Source: Enterobacterales bacterium
Lineage (GTDB): Bacteria; Pseudomonadota; Gammaproteobacteria; Enterobacterales; Enterobacteriaceae
Reading direction: 5' to 3'
Length of the DNA: 56,613 nt
Assembly (NCBI GenBank): GCA_015655145.1
Contig: JAATFO010000063.1
Coordinates: 1 to 56,613, forward strand
The position numbers and the translations under genes are program-made. How positions within the stretch are numbered: position 1 is the first letter of the stretch; each line of letters opens with the position of its first letter. The notes under the pieces were generated by a model. The model was not told the origin of the DNA and did not search any database. It saw nothing but the letters and a program-made list of their open reading frames with translations. Positions 28,110-37,316 of the stretch are shown here, piece by piece.

Positions 28110-28625
28110 AGAGGATTTCTCCAGAATAGTTAACGTAGAAAAGGTGACGAAATAATTTGAGCGGTTAATACTAACCTTTTTTCGTCTAAAATTGAACATA
28201 AATCATCATTTTTACCACCCTGTTTTCAGGTTCACATCACGCAATAATAAAATGAAGTCATTAATGATGTTTTTATTGAATCGTTTAACAAAGCAGGTGT
28301 CTTTTTAATTCCATCATTTAGCAAACAAAAACCAAACTTAAAAAAACATTAAAAATCAAACAAATAAAAAAATACAAAAAAATTTCTCATTGTTGAATGA
28401 GTTCAGCAAAATCCAGATTGGTGTTATGCCATGGATGCTCTAGTTTTTCTCATCATGTTCATGCATGAAAAAAGAAACATATTAATGCATGGATGCAAAA
28501 TGAGAAGTCAGTCTCATTTATTTATGGTATAACTTTAATGTTTTTTTATTTCCTCATTGGTATATTTTCATCCGTTTTTACGTTGCAGGTGCGTTAGTGG
28601 TGTATATGCATTCATGTCATTTAGC
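28110..28625. other. AT-rich intergenic region upstream of uvrY
   Basis: No gene is supported. The part from about 28200 to 28560 is very AT-rich with long A-runs (near 28320-28380). It must contain the uvrY promoter on the minus strand, but I cannot pick one -10/-35 pair with confidence. An H-NS-like silencing target would have this composition; that is inference. Confidence 0.4.
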
Positions 28626-28776
28626 TAAGAGCCTGGCCCAATAGGTATTATTGTCGCCGTCAATGTGGACACGGACAGTGCGGAGAAACCGGCGCGTACA
28701 CGTAGTACGTGAGGATTTCGCGCACTGCCCGGGGCCAACGTGGCAAGTAAAATTTGCCTGATGGGCCAGGCGCTAA
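28626..28776. repeat. about 150-bp nested hairpin element (MITE/ERIC-like)
   Basis: Imperfect 21-bp terminal inverted repeats (core GCCTGGCCCA at 28631-28640 and TGGGCCAGGC at 28762-28771) enclose a second pair (CAGTGCG ... CGCACTG) and a central palindrome CACGTAGTACGTG. There is no ORF. The whole element can fold as one long stem and would form a stable RNA structure between uvrY and yecF. The layout is that of a non-coding [15 protein letters not shown] repeat family; I cannot name the family. Confidence 0.65.
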
Positions 28777-28873
28777 GTATGCACATCGTGATTTGCGTCC
28801 AGGCCACCTCACCTGCAACACGGAATCAACTGGATATATCCATTACCGGCTTAACACTTACAAGGAAAGCACA

Positions 28874-29098
28874 ATGCGACAAATCGACTTTTCAACCGCT
28901 GAAGACACACAAACACTGGCTAATGAAGTCGCCTGTCTGAAAGCAATGATCACCCTGATGTTGAAAGGAATGGGTCAGGCTGATGCGGGAAAAGTAATCA
29001 TTAATATGGAACGCTTCATTTCCGAACTGGGTGACGTACCGCAAGCTGATGTTTTCAGTAATACGGTTAAACAAATCAAGTTTGCCTATCGCCAGTAA
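28874..29098 (+). CDS. yecF: YecF family protein (DUF2594)
   Basis: A 74-aa soluble protein of unknown function. The sequence matches E. coli YecF along its length: the start [20 protein letters not shown], then [14 protein letters not shown], and the end [14 protein letters not shown]. The ATG at 28874 has AAGGAAAG 6 nt upstream. In E. coli yecF lies between uvrY and sdiA; here the next gene is luxI-like instead of sdiA. Confidence 0.92.
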   Translation: MRQIDFSTAEDTQTLANEVACLKAMITLMLKGMGQADAGKVIINMERFISELGDVPQADVFSNTVKQIKFAYRQ

Positions 29099-29583
29099 CT
29101 CACTTCTGGTCCATTGATTTACCTTGTTTTTAAACCCATTTACAGGGTTTTGTTGAATTTACAGGGACAATGGACTGATGTGTTTATGTGGATGAGTGAT
29201 TTGGCTGACTCTGCAGTCGGGAACAGATTTCCTGCAACTGGTAAGTTCCAGTGAGACACAGCTCAGGAAACCTGACCTACCGATAACGTGAAATATAATG
29301 CGATATACCCGTCGTCCTTCAAGATGCAGGGATGTTGGCTGCATTTTGACGTTACCTGGGTATATCGCCCTGCATGTTGACGCTACCGAACGTCATACAA
29401 CAATGTTGCACATCCCTCTATTTTTAGCATGTGGGCGATGCTCCCTATTGTATTTACCGATTATCCTGTTGGTATTTTATCGCCCTAATGCAGTTACCCG
29501 GCCTTGGGTGACACAATGGCGCGCTGGATGTTTACTGTTGGTTTCCGGTTGATCCTTTGAGTAAAATGGCACTAATTACTGCG
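29099..29583. other. 485-bp gap between yecF and the luxI-like gene
   Basis: No gene is supported. It holds a small hairpin element (29300-29368). After it, to about 29555, is a short translatable stretch with hydrophobic residues (LLYLPIILLVFYRPN) that I do not recognise. A CCCATTTACAGGG hairpin-like sequence near 29140 may end yecF transcription. Confidence 0.4.
29300..29368. repeat. 69-bp element with 11-bp perfect inverted ends, ERIC-like
   Basis: GCGATATACCC (29300-29310) and GGGTATATCGC (29358-29368) are exact inverted repeats. The inner sequence CCTTCAAGATGCAGGG...GTTGGCTGC resembles the outer end of the long ERIC elements found in Yersinia and Serratia. It seems to be a short deletion derivative in which the middle is lost. 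Confidence 0.55.
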
Positions 29584-30192
29584 TCAGGATTGCCAGTTAA
29601 CCGAAACGCCCAGCGAAGGAAGTACTTCTTCAGGACTAAAACAACGAGTGCCACTGTATTTTTCCGCCAGTCTGGGCTGACTGAGCGGGATTTTCACCCT
29701 GGAAACTGGCTTTTTATCCAGGATCAGATCCGTGGTTAACGGTTCAAAACGCACCTGATAGTGTTTGAACATCTCTTCCTGCATCGGTGTCGCAGCACTG
29801 ACCAGATACGCAATGCCAGAGAGTTGCGCCAGTTGTACTGCATGCCACAAAATATTAAGCGGTAATTGGTTATCCACCTCAAGACAAGCAGAAAAACGCG
29901 ACATTTCCCAGACATTCTCTAAGCCGACAGGCGCCCAGCTACTTGCCGGACTATTTGCTTCACGCCATTGCATCAGACGGGCACACCCACAAATACCATG
30001 GTGTTGATGCCAGGCGATCAGCCAGGTAACATTGGAGCAATCGAAACTATCATATTCCTGACCCGATGCCCGCAAACGCAATGGGATTGACCATCCATCA
30101 CCACGAGTAAACACGTTATAACGATAGCAACCTAATTCAGCTAACAATGAGGATGGCATATCTTTTAGCTGAGTTTGAATAATTTTCATCAT
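29584..30192 (-). CDS. LuxI-family acyl-homoserine-lactone synthase
   Basis: A 202-aa protein with the LuxI-family residue pattern: Arg24, Phe28 and Trp34 in RYNVFTRGDGW; Glu46, Asp48 and Asp51 in EYDSFD; Arg72 in GCARL; Glu96, Ser98 and Arg99 in WEMSRFS. Such enzymes join S-adenosylmethionine and an acyl-carrier-protein-bound fatty acid to make a quorum-sensing signal. The spacing GCARLMQW...WEMSRF is closer to the PhzI/RhlI/BviI branch than to the ExpI/EsaI branch, judged by eye. No luxR-type gene lies beside it. It occupies the slot of sdiA next to yecF and uvrY. ATG at 30192, with a second ATG at 30189. Confidence 0.85.
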   Translation of the reverse strand: MMKIIQTQLKDMPSSLLAELGCYRYNVFTRGDGWSIPLRLRASGQEYDSFDCSNVTWLIAWHQHHGICGCARLMQWREANSPASSWAPVGLENVWEMSRFSACLEVDNQLPLNILWHAVQLAQLSGIAYLVSAATPMQEEMFKHYQVRFEPLTTDLILDKKPVSRVKIPLSQPRLAEKYSGTRCFSPEEVLPSLGVSVNWQS

Positions 30193-31705
30193 GATTCTCT
30201 GTCATAACCCCCCATTAATACCGCATTCTCGCGGCGGTCGTTAACCTCTGTCACAAAACGCCCGTTATGCACCGAAAAAGATGGACGACACCGGGTATCC
30301 TGCTCCGCCGTGCCCAGTCACCTACTCATCCGATAGCCATGACGCTTTTTATCTCCATTGCTGACCATATTGGACATCGGAGTGACCAGGCAAAACATCG
30401 ACCTGGATAAATAATGCCGGCCATGCCAAACCTTCTCTTTCTAATGAATGTCCCCGGCTATTGCTGTAATCTCCTTTTAATAGAATAATTCTGACGCTTG
30501 CTGAAAAAACAAGATGATGTAGCCATATCCGAAAAAGTTACTCACGTCCTTTATATTTTATCCCGATACGCTGTCCTTTCACTCCACAGTAATAATTTCA
30601 AGGTTTATCTGTAGCAAAAAAGTAAATTAAACTAAAAAATAAATTTAACAACATCATAAATTCAGTAACAGAAGAGAGATAATTACACTAAAAAATACGC
30701 ATTTATTATTCATAAAAACCGTAAAAAATACCAAAGCAAACAAGATAACAATTTCATCTTTTGTGATGATCGTTATTGTCTGACAATCACGCTAAAATCA
30801 ACGCTATGATTTTAAAAATAGTTATCATCACTGTTGTTGAACTGTCAATCAGTATATATACACGTAATAACTGGCGTTGTAGGTAAGCAGCAACGCAGTA
30901 AATCTCATGGAACTTACCGAGGTCTGGTGACCAGGATAAACGCAAAATCTGCGGCCCACAGGTTTTAACACCCCTGGCAGTAGCCGGCCGAAGCAGATGC
31001 CAGTTAATGCAGTCAACGTGTCTGCAACTTGAAATATACCCCGTATCGGATGCATAAATTTCGCCCTGGCTGTCACCCGGCAAACAGACAACGCTGCTCT
31101 CAAATCAGTGATTCAGTCAAATCAGCATAACCACCATCGCTGATGGAACGGATCAACCAATAACCACATTATAAAAATGGTTATTAACTGACACCAGACT
31201 ATTCCTAATTTTCTGTTATATTTACAAATAAATTTTATTGCCACAAGTTGTATTTCTTATAGATTAATGGACTATTCCGTCCGAAGTCAGGCTAGCAACT
31301 GTTGTAAAATAGTGATAACAACATGAATTTTATGGACAATTTAAATGGTATTCCTCATTTTTCACGCATCGCGGTACGCATCAACGTCAGTCAATTAACA
31401 TAAGTTTGATTTACCTTTCAGGGCATGTGGTACGGCCTGAGCAGCATTGGGCGGTTCAGCAATCATACTGGCTGTTATGGGTACGCCATATTGGCTAAAA
31501 AAACACCACTCAGGCGCGTGTCAGGCATGTGGCGAGTAGATAATGATGGACTGAAAAGCAATAACTACTGCCATGATAAAAATACCGTTACCAAACTATG
31601 GCTTTTTTACACTATCTTATGCCAGCCGCCTTACCGGCAAACCTGATTAAACATCGGCCAGTAGAGCCGACATGGCATCATAAACAGGAACAGGATACGA
31701 ATCTC
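30193..31705. other. 1.5-kb AT-rich gap between the luxI-like gene and cycA
   Basis: I find no supported gene on either strand. The region is AT-rich, especially 30590-30800 and 31190-31400, and contains a degraded ERIC-like element (30855-31048). The promoters of luxI (leftward) and cycA (rightward) must lie here. I looked for a lux-box palindrome and for remnants of a LuxR/SdiA gene and saw neither. Confidence 0.5.
30855..31048. repeat. degraded ERIC-like repeat
   Basis: The right end (CAACGTGTCTGCAACTTG then AAATATACCCCGTAT, 31016-31048) is the reverse complement of the same end type seen at 29305-29340. The left part (GTTGTAGG ... AGCAACGCAGTAAATCTC, 30874-30907) and the core GGAACTTACCGAGG (30909-30922) follow the order of the long ERIC element of Yersinia/Serratia. 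An unrelated stretch of about 80 bp lies between the core and the right end. The match is from memory of the consensus. Confidence 0.55.
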
Positions 31706-33103
31706 ATGGTTGATCAAGCGAAAGAAATACAGCCGCCCATCACAGAGAGTCCGGCACAATTACGACGTAATCTTCATAATCGTCATATTCAACTTATTGC
31801 TATCGGCGGCGCCATCGGTACAGGCCTGTTTATGGGGTCCGGTAAAACAATCAGTCTCGCAGGTCCTTCGATCATTTTTGTCTACATGATCATCGGCTTT
31901 ATGCTGTTTTTTGTCATGCGAGCCATGGGCGAGTTACTGCTGTCGAACCTTGAATATAAATCATTCAGCGATTTCGCCGCCGATTTGCTGGGTCCCTGGG
32001 CCGGGTATTTTACCGGATGGACCTACTGGTTTTGCTGGGTTGTCACCGGCATTGCTGATGTCGTCGCCATTAGCGCCTATTTTCAACTTTGGTTTGCCGA
32101 CTTCTCCATCTGGATGAGCGCCTTGCTTTGTGTCGTGGTTTTTCTGGCGCTGAATATTGCCACGGTGAAACTGTTTGGTGAAATGGAATTCTGGTTCGCG
32201 ATTATTAAAATCGTCGCTATTATCGCTTTGATCGCTACCGGGATTGTGTTGATCGTGATGCATTATCCTTCCCCGGGTGGCGGTACCGCCTCACTGGAGA
32301 ACATTTGGGCACATGGCGGCATGTTCCCGAAGGGCATTAATGGCTTTTTTGCCGGTTTTCAGATAGCGGTGTTCGCTTTCGTGGGGATTGAACTGGTCGG
32401 CACCGCAGCGGCAGAAACCCACGACCCCCATAAGGTCTTGCCACGCGCCATCAATGCAATTCCCGTCAGGGTGATTATGTTCTATGTTCTGTCGCTTATC
32501 GTTATCATTGCTGTGACGCCATGGAATAGCGTGCTACCTGATCGTAGCCCCTTTGTTGAAATGTTTGTGCTTATTGGTTTGCCCGCTGCTGCCAGTGTCG
32601 TCAACTTCGTGGTACTTACCTCAGCCGCATCCTCCGCTAACAGCGGTATTTTCTCCACCAGCCGGATGCTCTATGGCTTAGCGCAGCAAGGCGTCGCTCA
32701 TCCTCGCTTTGGCCGTTTATCCCGCCGTGCGGTCCCGCTCACCGGCCTGCTTTTTTCCTGTTTCTGTTTACTGTGCGGCGTGGCGCTGATCTACCTGATT
32801 CCGAACGTGATGACGGTATTTACCCTGGTGACCACGGTGTCGGCTATTTTATTTATGTTCGTCTGGACCATCATTCTCTGCTCTTATCTCGCCTACCGTA
32901 AGAAGCACCCAGAACGTCATTTACGCTCTCATTTTAAGATGCCGTTAGGAAAATTCATGTGCTGGATCTGCATGGCTTTCTTTCTGTTTGTCATCGTGTT
33001 GTTAACGCTGGAAGAGGATACGCGTCAGGCGCTTATGGTCACCCCTGTTTGGTTTGCCATACTGGCCATTACGTGGTGCCTGCGTCGTAAAAAAACCGCC
33101 TGA
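31706..33103 (+). CDS. cycA: D-serine/D-alanine/glycine transporter
   Basis: A 465-aa inner-membrane permease of the amino acid-polyamine-organocation family with about 12 helices, taking up glycine, D-alanine, D-serine and D-cycloserine by proton symport. The N-terminal helix motif GGAIGTGLFMGSGKTISLAG and the segment FAGFQIAVFAFVGIELVGT are nearly identical to E. coli CycA. I chose ATG at 31706 (MVDQAKE) because it matches the E. coli start; the frame is open to 31598. A CGGGACGC/GCGTCCCG hairpin follows the stop. Confidence 0.94.
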   Translation: MVDQAKEIQPPITESPAQLRRNLHNRHIQLIAIGGAIGTGLFMGSGKTISLAGPSIIFVYMIIGFMLFFVMRAMGELLLSNLEYKSFSDFAADLLGPWAGYFTGWTYWFCWVVTGIADVVAISAYFQLWFADFSIWMSALLCVVVFLALNIATVKLFGEMEFWFAIIKIVAIIALIATGIVLIVMHYPSPGGGTASLENIWAHGGMFPKGINGFFAGFQIAVFAFVGIELVGTAAAETHDPHKVLPRAINAIPVRVIMFYVLSLIVIIAVTPWNSVLPDRSPFVEMFVLIGLPAAASVVNFVVLTSAASSANSGIFSTSRMLYGLAQQGVAHPRFGRLSRRAVPLTGLLFSCFCLLCGVALIYLIPNVMTVFTLVTTVSAILFMFVWTIILCSYLAYRKKHPERHLRSHFKMPLGKFMCWICMAFFLFVIVLLTLEEDTRQALMVTPVWFAILAITWCLRRKKTA

Positions 33104-33110
33104 TGTCTGT

Positions 33111-33136
33111 CGGGACGCGGTATCCTGCGTCCCGAA
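33111..33136. terminator. possible terminator between convergent cycA and rutR
   Basis: CGGGACGC and GCGTCCCG form an 8-bp stem with an 8-nt loop 8 nt beyond the cycA stop. There is no T-run on either side, so it may act as an RNA-stabilising stem rather than an intrinsic terminator. Confidence 0.4.
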
Positions 33137-33179
33137 TCCGAATCACCATATGAGTTGCTGTCGTCAGGTGATCAGTGAA

Positions 33180-33812
33180 TCAACGCACGCGAATGCCTTC
33201 AAGCACAATACGGCTGACATTCTCGACCGTCTGTTGAAAAAACGCCTTATCGTTCAGCGTTTGCCCGGTGATGGCCTCTACCTGGGTCGCAAAATCGGCA
33301 TAGTGCTGAGTGGTCGCCCAGAGCATAAAGATCAAATGATGCGGTTGTACGCTGGCAAGGCGACCTTGCGCAACCCAGTTTTCAATAACGGCGGCCTTTT
33401 CATCGACCAGCGCTTTCAACTCACCTTCCAGCTCTTTTTTGAGTAATGGCGCGCCTTGTAACATTTCCAGGCAAAACAAGCGTGATGCCTGGGGATTGTC
33501 ACGCGAGACTTCAAGTTTCATGCGGATGTATTGTTTAATCGCCTCCAACGGTTGTTGGTCATGACACAATGCACGTAACGGCGCCAGCCAGACTTCCAGA
33601 ATTTCTTTTAGTACCGCGAGATACAATGCTTCCTTTGACGGGTAATAATACAGCAAGTTAGTTTTTGAAATATCCGCCCGTTCCGCCACTTTATCAAGGC
33701 TGGTGCCATGAATGCCGTACTGGGAAAAAAATTCCAGCGCGGCGTTAAGAATCGCCGCGCGTTTCGCAGCAACCGCGCGGGAACGGCGCGTGGGGGCTTT
33801 TTCTGTCGACTT
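33180..33812 (-). CDS. rutR: TetR-family pyrimidine-responsive regulator RutR
   Basis: A 210-aa regulator that in E. coli represses the rut operon and is released by uracil. The helix-turn-helix is ILNAALEFFSQYGIHGTSL then KTNLLYYYPSKEALYLAVL, and the C-terminal ligand domain (SRLFCLEMLQGAPLL, TTQHYADFATQVEA) matches RutR. I chose GTG at 33812, which aligns with the E. coli start and has GAGG about 11 nt upstream; an ATG at 33854 would add 14 residues. It is divergent from rutA. Confidence 0.9.
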   Translation of the reverse strand, partial: KSTEKAPTRRSRAVAAKRAAILNAALEFFSQYGIHGTSLDKVAERADISKTNLLYYYPSKEALYLAVLKEILEVWLAPLRALCHDQQPLEAIKQYIRMKLEVSRDNPQASRLFCLEMLQGAPLLKKELEGELKALVDEKAAVIENWVAQGRLASVQPHHLIFMLWATTQHYADFATQVEAITGQTLNDKAFFQQTVENVSRIVLEGIRVR

Positions 33813-33932
33813 CACGTGGTTATTAACCTCATCCTCTCGCTTCCGGCATATCATAGCAAAACCGATAGCGCCGACCTAATCATGGCATGCACCTTTTTTG
33901 CTCACTGATGCCAGCTTTTTGTGCACATAATT

Positions 33933-33967
33933 TTTACCAAATAGTCCACTTTTGACCATTTACTCCA
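33933..33967. promoter_or_regulatory. two candidate RutR boxes
   Basis: The known RutR box is TTGACCA-nn-TGGTCAA. Two imperfect copies lie in tandem: TTTACCAAATAGTCCA (33933-33948) and TTGACCATTTACTCCA (33952-33967). The left half of the second copy is exact. They lie between rutR and the sigma-54-like promoter of rutA. Confidence 0.55.
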
Positions 33968-34019
33968 TAAAAATTCACCCTTACATAACAAGTAACTGTT
34001 TATTATAGCTTTTATTATT

Positions 34020-34036
34020 CTGGCATAGCTCTTGCA
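34020..34036 (+). promoter_or_regulatory. sigma-54-type promoter of the rut operon
   Basis: CTGGCATAGCTCTTGCA has the invariant GG-N10-GC spacing of sigma-54 promoters (consensus TGGCAC-N5-TTGCA). In E. coli rut is activated by NtrC under nitrogen limitation, so this fits. The predicted start lies about 75 nt before the rutA ATG. Half-sites like TGCACC (near 33888) and TGTGCAC (near 33920) could belong to NtrC binding. Confidence 0.7.
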
Positions 34037-34123
34037 ATCAGTTCGATGAGCGCCGCCTCAAAGGAAACAGCAGGATGCATTGCAGCGCGTGAACCATTTC
34101 TATCGTAACTATAAGGGTTTCAC

Positions 34124-35215
34124 ATGAAAATTGGTGTTTTTATCCCCATCGGTAATAACGGCTGGTTAATCTCAACCAATGCGCCCCAATATATGCCCAC
34201 CTTTGAGCTGAACAAGACCATCGTACAAAAAGCCGAGCATTATCAATTTGATTTTGCACTGTCGATGATCAAACTGCGTGGTTTTGGCGGCAAGACGGAA
34301 TTCTGGGATCACAATCTGGAATCCTTTACTTTGATGGCGGGACTCGCCGCGGTCACTTCACGCATCGAACTTTATGCCACTGCAGCGACATTGACCTTAC
34401 CTCCGGCGATCGTGGCGCGTATGGCCTCAACGGTAGATTCAATTTCCAATGGCCGTTTTGGCGTTAACCTGGTGACAGGATGGCAGAAGCCTGAATATGA
34501 GCAAATGGGGATCTGGCCGGGGGATGACTATTTTTCCCGCCGTTACGATTATCTGACTGAATATGTCACCGTGCTACGCGATTTATGGGGCAAGGGCAGA
34601 TCTGATCTGAAAGGTGAATTCCTCACCATGAATGATTGTCGGCTCAGCCCGCGTCCGCAAAAACCGATGAAAGTCATCTGTGCGGGCCAAAGCGATGCGG
34701 GTATGGACTTTTCCGCCAAATACGCGGATTACAACTTCTGTTTCGGCAAGGGAGTCAATACTCCGACCGCATTTGCCCCGGCGGCAATACGGATGAAAAC
34801 CGCGGCGGAAAAAACCGGGCGTGATGTCGGCTCGTATGTGTTGTTTATGATCATCGCCGATGAGACGGATGAAGCAGCCCGGGCAAAATGGGAACATTAT
34901 AAAGCCGGGGCTGACGACGAAGCGCTAACCTGGCTGACCACACAAAGTCAGCAAGATAAACGATCCGGTAGCGACACCAATGTTCGTCAGATGGCGGATC
35001 CTACTTCAGCGGTGAATATCAACATGGGGACACTGGTGGGTTCATATGCCAATGTGGCCCGCATGCTGGATGAAATCGCTACCGTCGAGGGTACACAGGG
35101 TGTCTTGCTGACATTCGATGATTTCCTGCAAGGCGTGGAAGACTTTGGCGAACGTATCCAGCCACTGATGAACTGTCGCCGTGATGTGATTGAATCTTCA
35201 AAGGAGGTTGCCTGA
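34124..35215 (+). CDS. rutA: pyrimidine monooxygenase RutA
   Basis: A 363-aa FMN-dependent, luciferase-like monooxygenase that opens the uracil ring to ureidoacrylate peracid in the Rut pathway. The start [17 protein letters not shown] and the flavin-binding segments [20 protein letters not shown] and [20 protein letters not shown] match E. coli RutA. It is the first gene of rutABCDEFG. Its stop overlaps the rutB start (TGATG). AAGGGTTTC precedes the ATG. Confidence 0.96.
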   Translation: MKIGVFIPIGNNGWLISTNAPQYMPTFELNKTIVQKAEHYQFDFALSMIKLRGFGGKTEFWDHNLESFTLMAGLAAVTSRIELYATAATLTLPPAIVARMASTVDSISNGRFGVNLVTGWQKPEYEQMGIWPGDDYFSRRYDYLTEYVTVLRDLWGKGRSDLKGEFLTMNDCRLSPRPQKPMKVICAGQSDAGMDFSAKYADYNFCFGKGVNTPTAFAPAAIRMKTAAEKTGRDVGSYVLFMIIADETDEAARAKWEHYKAGADDEALTWLTTQSQQDKRSGSDTNVRQMADPTSAVNINMGTLVGSYANVARMLDEIATVEGTQGVLLTFDDFLQGVEDFGERIQPLMNCRRDVIESSKEVA

Positions 35216-35949
35216 TGAATACGGTGATTTGTGCAACCGCCAACCCTGAAAATAATGTCACCTTGTCGGCGCGTCCTGAAGCCATTGCTTTTCCGCCACA
35301 CCAGACCGCGCTGATCGTGGTGGATATGCAAAACGCTTACGCAACGACTGGCGGCTATCTCGATCTGGCAGGTTTTGATGTCTCGGCAACCCGGCCCGTG
35401 ATTGAAAATATCAATATTGCGGTAAAAGCAGCACGTGATGCCGGAATTCAGATAATCTGGTTCCAGAACGGTTGGGATGAGCAGTACATCGAGGCGGGCG
35501 GCGCGGGCTCGCCAAATTTTCATAAATCCAACGCACTAAAAACCATGCGCAACCACCCAGAATTACAAGGGAAGCTGCTGGCTAAAGGGGGCTGGGATTA
35601 TGATCTTGTCGATGCGCTGAAGCCACAGCCTGGCGACATTGTCTTGCCGAAACCCCGCTACAGCGGCTTTTTCAATACCCCACTCGACAGCATGCTACGC
35701 AGCCGCGGTATCCGCCATCTGATTTTCACCGGCATTGCGACCAATGTCTGCGTGGAATCCACCCTGCGCGATGGTTTTTTCCTTGAATATTTCGGCGTAG
35801 TGCTGGAAGACGCGACATATCAGGCGGGGCCGTCTTTTGCTCAGCAAGCGGCTATTTTCAATATTGAGGCGTTCTTTGGTTGGGTGTCTGATGTGAAAAC
35901 ATTCTGCCATGCACTGGCGCCACAAACAGCATTAAACCGTACGGCATGA
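35215..35949 (+). CDS. rutB: ureidoacrylate amidohydrolase RutB
   Basis: A 244-aa cysteine hydrolase of the isochorismatase-like fold. The catalytic triad is visible: Asp in VVDMQNAY (about residue 40), Lys in LPKPRYSGF (about residue 144) and Cys in [16 protein letters not shown] (about residue 177). It releases carbamate and aminoacrylate (or the peracid) from the RutA product. Translation is coupled to rutA by a 1-nt overlap. Confidence 0.96.
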   Translation: MNTVICATANPENNVTLSARPEAIAFPPHQTALIVVDMQNAYATTGGYLDLAGFDVSATRPVIENINIAVKAARDAGIQIIWFQNGWDEQYIEAGGAGSPNFHKSNALKTMRNHPELQGKLLAKGGWDYDLVDALKPQPGDIVLPKPRYSGFFNTPLDSMLRSRGIRHLIFTGIATNVCVESTLRDGFFLEYFGVVLEDATYQAGPSFAQQAAIFNIEAFFGWVSDVKTFCHALAPQTALNRTA

Positions 35950-36092
35950 CGCCAGTAAGCTTACTTGCCGTAAGACAGCATGCGTTTTAAGGCCTCAGTG
36001 AGGCGGGCAAATAGCTATTTGCGCCGTGAAACGTGATGCCGGTAAAGCTGACCATTCATCTGCTTATAAAATAATAATGAGGACATATCGCT
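35950..36092. repeat. palindrome-rich spacer between rutB and rutC
   Basis: This 143-nt spacer is the only real gap in the rut operon. It contains AGTAAGCTTACT (35955-35966), the near-palindrome GCCTCAGTGAGGC (35992-36004) and the perfect 16-bp palindrome GCAAATAGCTATTTGC (36007-36022). It could be a small repeat element or an mRNA structure that lowers rutB 3' decay or alters downstream expression. Confidence 0.5.
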
Positions 36093-36479
36093 ATGCCAAA
36101 AACAGTCATTATTCCCCCCGATTCTGGGGTTCCATTAGCCCCCTTCGTACCAGGAACACTGGCGGACGGAGTGGTTTATGTCTCCGGAACGTTAGCGTTT
36201 GATGAACACAACAATGTGGTTCACATCGGTGATGCGGCAGCACAAACCCGTCATGTACTGGAGACAATCAAAAGCGTCATCGTCGCCGCAGGCGGCACCA
36301 TGAACGACGTAACCTTTAATTCTGTGTTCATTACCGACTGGGAAAACTATGCGGCAATCAACCAGGTTTATGCCGAATATTTCCCTGGGGATAAACCCGC
36401 ACGTTTCTGTATTCAATGCGGGTTAGTCAAACCTGAGGCATTGATCGAGATTGCCACCGTCGCTCACCTCGGTAAATGA
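36093..36479 (+). CDS. rutC: RutC, Rid/YjgF-family aminoacrylate handling protein
   Basis: A 128-aa protein of the Rid (YjgF/YER057c/UK114) family that in the Rut pathway is linked to aminoacrylate (peracid) conversion. Family features are [32 protein letters not shown] and the C-terminal [17 protein letters not shown] with the conserved Arg and Glu. Length is the family norm. GAGGA lies 12 nt before the ATG at 36093. Confidence 0.95.
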   Translation: MPKTVIIPPDSGVPLAPFVPGTLADGVVYVSGTLAFDEHNNVVHIGDAAAQTRHVLETIKSVIVAAGGTMNDVTFNSVFITDWENYAAINQVYAEYFPGDKPARFCIQCGLVKPEALIEIATVAHLGK

Positions 36480-36488
36480 GTTAACGCT

Positions 36489-37316
36489 ATGTATATTGAG
36501 ATCTCCGGTGTGGATAACCCACAAGCCAGAACAGTAGTGCTGTCAGCGGGTCTTGGCGGTTCTGGTCATTTCTGGTCACCACAGCTTAACGTGCTACGAG
36601 AACAATACCGTGTCGTCATTTATGATCAGCGCGGTACTGGCCGCAGCCCTGATAACCTGCCCACAGCCTACAGCATGGAGGACATGGCGGCGGAGCTGGC
36701 ATCAGAACTGAGCCGCGTGGGCATCACATCGTGCGATGTGATTGGCCATGCGCTTGGCGGCATGATTGGCCTGCAGATGGCACTCAGTTACCCTGAGCTA
36801 ATTAGTCGTGTCGTGGTGGTCAATGGCTGGCTGAGCCTCGATGCACATACCCGCCGTTGTTTTCAGGTACGTAAAGATCTGTTGCTGAACGTCGGTGTTG
36901 AAGCCTTTGTCCGCGCTCAGCCGTTATTCCTCTATCCGGCGGACTGGCTGTCCGCACATCAGGCACGCATTAATACGGAACACAGTGTGCATGTTGCCCA
37001 TTTCCAGGGAACTGACAATCTGTTACGGCGACTGCAGGCATTGATGGATACCGATTTCCGTACCTGCGCGCAAAAGATCACGCAACCCGTCCTGTTGCTT
37101 TGCTCACAGGATGATTTGCTGGTGCCCTGGACATGTTCACAAACACTGCAAGACGCATTGCCTGACGCCACACTGGAAAAAATGTCCTGGGGCGGACATG
37201 CAATGAGCGTAACAGATAGCAGCAACTTTAATCGTCGGCTGATCAACTGGCTGAACGCGCCGGTTTCCACCACCCGCGATCTCTCACATATGGAGCCATC
37301 ATGGCAGAAAAACTAA
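36489..37316 (+). CDS. rutD: RutD, alpha/beta-hydrolase-fold aminoacrylate hydrolase
   Basis: A 275-aa alpha/beta-hydrolase-fold protein that promotes aminoacrylate breakdown to malonate semialdehyde and ammonia. [27 protein letters not shown] and the elbow [12 protein letters not shown] (about residue 85) are visible. The elbow has Ala where classical hydrolases have Ser; E. coli RutD shows the same GHALG, so this is a family trait. The end overlaps rutE by 16 nt. Confidence 0.94.
   Translation: MYIEISGVDNPQARTVVLSAGLGGSGHFWSPQLNVLREQYRVVIYDQRGTGRSPDNLPTAYSMEDMAAELASELSRVGITSCDVIGHALGGMIGLQMALSYPELISRVVVVNGWLSLDAHTRRCFQVRKDLLLNVGVEAFVRAQPLFLYPADWLSAHQARINTEHSVHVAHFQGTDNLLRRLQALMDTDFRTCAQKITQPVLLLCSQDDLLVPWTCSQTLQDALPDATLEKMSWGGHAMSVTDSSNFNRRLINWLNAPVSTTRDLSHMEPSWQKN

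Noticed and set aside
30193..30350. lux-box upstream of the luxI-like gene
   Set aside because: No 20-bp palindrome of the lux-box type is visible. The gene may be controlled otherwise.
30787..31103. Two overlapping minus-strand ORFs of 84 and 98 aa in the cycA upstream gap
   Set aside because: They run through the ERIC-like repeat, show no recognisable motif and lack good ribosome binding sites.
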